Positions 4,254 through 5,456 of a DNA stretch of 5,456 nucleotides are shown here, piece by piece (positions within the stretch are counted from its first letter, which is position 1; each line of letters opens with the position of its first letter). Position numbers and translations under genes: made by a program. This stretch comes from DASTOB01 sp035720425 (GTDB lineage Bacteria; Chloroflexota; Limnocylindria; Limnocylindrales; CSP1-4). The notes under the pieces are model-generated. The model worked only from the letters and a program-made list of their open reading frames with translations. It was not told the DNA's origin and did no database searches. The stretch lies in NCBI GenBank assembly GCA_035720425.1, contig DASTOB010000123.1, forward strand, positions 1 through 5,456, written 5' to 3'.

Positions 4254-5440
4254 CGCCTCGCGATGCGGCGGGTGGGTCTGCGGGCGCGGCGGCCGGCGGC
4301 GGGTCGGGCGCGGCGGCCGGCGGCGCGGCGGTTGGCGGCGCGGCGGGCGCGCGGCCGCGGTTGCTCGAGCGCTATCGCCGGTTCCTCCCGGTGACCGACG
4401 CGACGCCGGCGCTGACGCTTGGGGAGGGGTTCACGCCGCTCGTGCACCTCGCGCGGCTCGGCGCACAGATCGGCGTGCCGAACCTCTACGCGAAGATCGA
4501 GGGCCAGAACCCGACCGGCTCGTTCAAGGATCGCGGCATGGTCATGGCCGTCGCGAAGGCCGTCGAGGACGGGGCGCGAGCGATCATCTGTGCGTCGACG
4601 GGGAACACGTCCGCGTCCGCGGCCGCGTACGGCGCGGCGGCGGGGCTCGAGGTGGTCGTCGTACTCCCGGCCGGGCACATCGCCGCCGGCAAGCTGCTCC
4701 AGGCCCAAGTCGCCGGGGCGCGTGTCGTCGCGATCGATGGGAACTTCGACGCCGCGTTGCGCATCGTTCGCGCGCTCGCCGAGCAGGACGACCACCCGAT
4801 CACCCTCGTGAACTCCGTCAATCCGTATCGGCTCGAAGGCCAGAAGACCGGCGCGTACGAGATCTGCGACGACCTTGGGCGGGCGCCCGATGTGCTCGCC
4901 ATCCCCGTCGGCAACGCCGGGAACATCAGTGCCTACTGGGCCGGGTTCTCCGACTATGCCGCCGCCGGGCTGGTTGACGCGCGGCCGCGGATGTTCGGGT
5001 TCCAGGCCGCCGGCGCCGCGCCGATCGTGGCCGGTCGCCCGATCGACGAGCCCGAGACCGTCGCGACCGCGATCCGGATCGGCAACCCCGCCTCGTGGGA
5101 CAAGGCCGTCGCCGCGAGGGACCAGTCCGGGGGCCTCATCGAAGCCGTGTCCGACGACGAGATCCTTGCCGCGTACCGCGACCTCGCGCGCCTCGAGGGC
5201 GTGTTCTGCGAGCCGTCGTCGGCCGCGAGCGTGGCCGGCGTTCGGGCGGTGGCCGCCGCTGGTCGGCTGCCGGCGCCTCGGCTCGCCGCCGCCTCCGGCC
5301 ACCTCCCCGCCGATGCGCTCGTCGTGTGCGTGCTGACCGGCTCCGGGTTGAAGGATCCGGACACCGCGGAGCGGTCCGTGGCACCCCTCATCGAGGCCGA
5401 CGCGACCGTGGCATCCGTTGCGGGGGCGCTGGGATGGTGA
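4250..5440 (+). CDS. thrC: Threonine synthase
   Basis: The 396-residue PLP enzyme converts O-phospho-L-homoserine to L-threonine and phosphate, the last step of threonine synthesis in the cytoplasm. It is the shorter, fold-type II form seen in actinobacteria. Visible motifs: GEGFTPLVHL (58-67); the PLP-lysine segment NPTGSFKDRGM, with the lysine at 93; CASTGNTSASAAAYGAAAG (114-132); NSVNPYRLEGQKTGAYEI (188-205); the phosphate-binding PVGNAGNISAYW (219-230); AIRIGNPASWDKAV (274-287); EPSSAASVAG (321-330); and TGSGLKDPDTA (363-373). Residues 8-34 are almost pure Gly/Ala/Ser, unlike the family, and lengthen the N-terminus before RYRRFLPVTDATP. The ATG at 4250 was kept because it overlaps the hom stop as ATGA; a TTG at 4361 is an alternative that would remove the low-complexity arm. 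The stop at 5438-5440 touches the next candidate start. Confidence 0.96.
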   Translation: MTPRDAAGGSAGAAAGGGSGAAAGGAAVGGAAGARPRLLERYRRFLPVTDATPALTLGEGFTPLVHLARLGAQIGVPNLYAKIEGQNPTGSFKDRGMVMAVAKAVEDGARAIICASTGNTSASAAAYGAAAGLEVVVVLPAGHIAAGKLLQAQVAGARVVAIDGNFDAALRIVRALAEQDDHPITLVNSVNPYRLEGQKTGAYEICDDLGRAPDVLAIPVGNAGNISAYWAGFSDYAAAGLVDARPRMFGFQAAGAAPIVAGRPIDEPETVATAIRIGNPASWDKAVAARDQSGGLIEAVSDDEILAAYRDLARLEGVFCEPSSAASVAGVRAVAAAGRLPAPRLAAASGHLPADALVVCVLTGSGLKDPDTAERSVAPLIEADATVASVAGALGW

Positions 5441-5456
5441 TGCGACCTCACCCACG
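5440..5456 (+). CDS. Start of a downstream gene (partial, possibly homoserine kinase)
   Basis: The thrC stop overlaps an ATG as TGATG. The frame from this ATG stays open to the window edge and reads MRPHP. In-frame GTG (5437) and ATG (5434) are alternative starts. Too little sequence remains to identify the product. Homoserine kinase (thrB) is suggested only because it catalyses the step between Hom and ThrC and commonly follows hom-thrC in high-GC bacteria. The overlap would extend the operon by one coupled gene. Confidence 0.4.

Overview
This is a very GC-rich bacterial window, clearly above 70% G+C by eye. It carries four near-complete genes, the first bases of a fifth, and about 860 bases of gene-free, repeat-laden DNA. 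The sequence suggests a free-living, high-GC bacterium that makes its own threonine. The protein styles (a compact TrpRS, an actinobacterial/Chloroflexota-type threonine synthase, hom followed directly by thrC) fit Chloroflexota or Actinomycetota. I lean to a Limnocylindria-like Chloroflexota, with only moderate confidence and from memory of the protein style. There are no Shine-Dalgarno sequences worth the name. Starts are instead linked by ATGA or TGATG overlaps.

Layout. Positions 1-860 hold no gene I can support. They contain a degenerate CCCGTC array (1-118), a cluster of palindromic GTGACGAAAC and GCTCACC-type motifs (121-396), three 16-base tandem copies (512-559) and a 188-base element with 27-base inverted arms (577-764). 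trpS (tryptophanyl-tRNA synthetase) runs leftwards from 1835 to 861. A divergent region (1862-2097) holds the trpS promoter and a 19-20 base tandem repeat. A VIT1/CCC1-family membrane protein runs rightwards (2098-2829). Then come hom (homoserine dehydrogenase, 2940-4253) and thrC (threonine synthase, 4250-5440), overlapping by ATGA. A further gene probably begins at the thrC stop and runs off the window; by operon logic it could be homoserine kinase.

How the genes work together. hom and thrC form a translationally coupled threonine operon. Hom reduces aspartate semialdehyde to homoserine, and ThrC turns phosphohomoserine into threonine. The kinase step between them is missing from the window. 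trpS supplies Trp-tRNA and is metabolically separate, and the VIT1-like protein looks unrelated.

Main observation. trpS and hom lie on opposite strands and have unrelated products, yet they share the same upstream architecture. Each has an 18/20-identical block containing TCGGGCTCCGCTAC that ends in a -10-like TACNNT. An ATG follows 7-8 bases later, at the spacing expected for leaderless mRNA. That ATG opens a 9-codon mini-ORF, whose TGA overlaps the ATG of the real gene as ATGA. The distance from mini-ORF ATG to gene ATG is 26 bases in both cases. I read this as a candidate leaderless micro-cistron device that delivers ribosomes to genes lacking ribosome binding sites. Other points of interest are a Hom without a recognisable ACT domain, a TrpRS with half of an Fe-S ligand set, and a G-rich block spanning the Hom C-terminus and the ThrC N-terminus.
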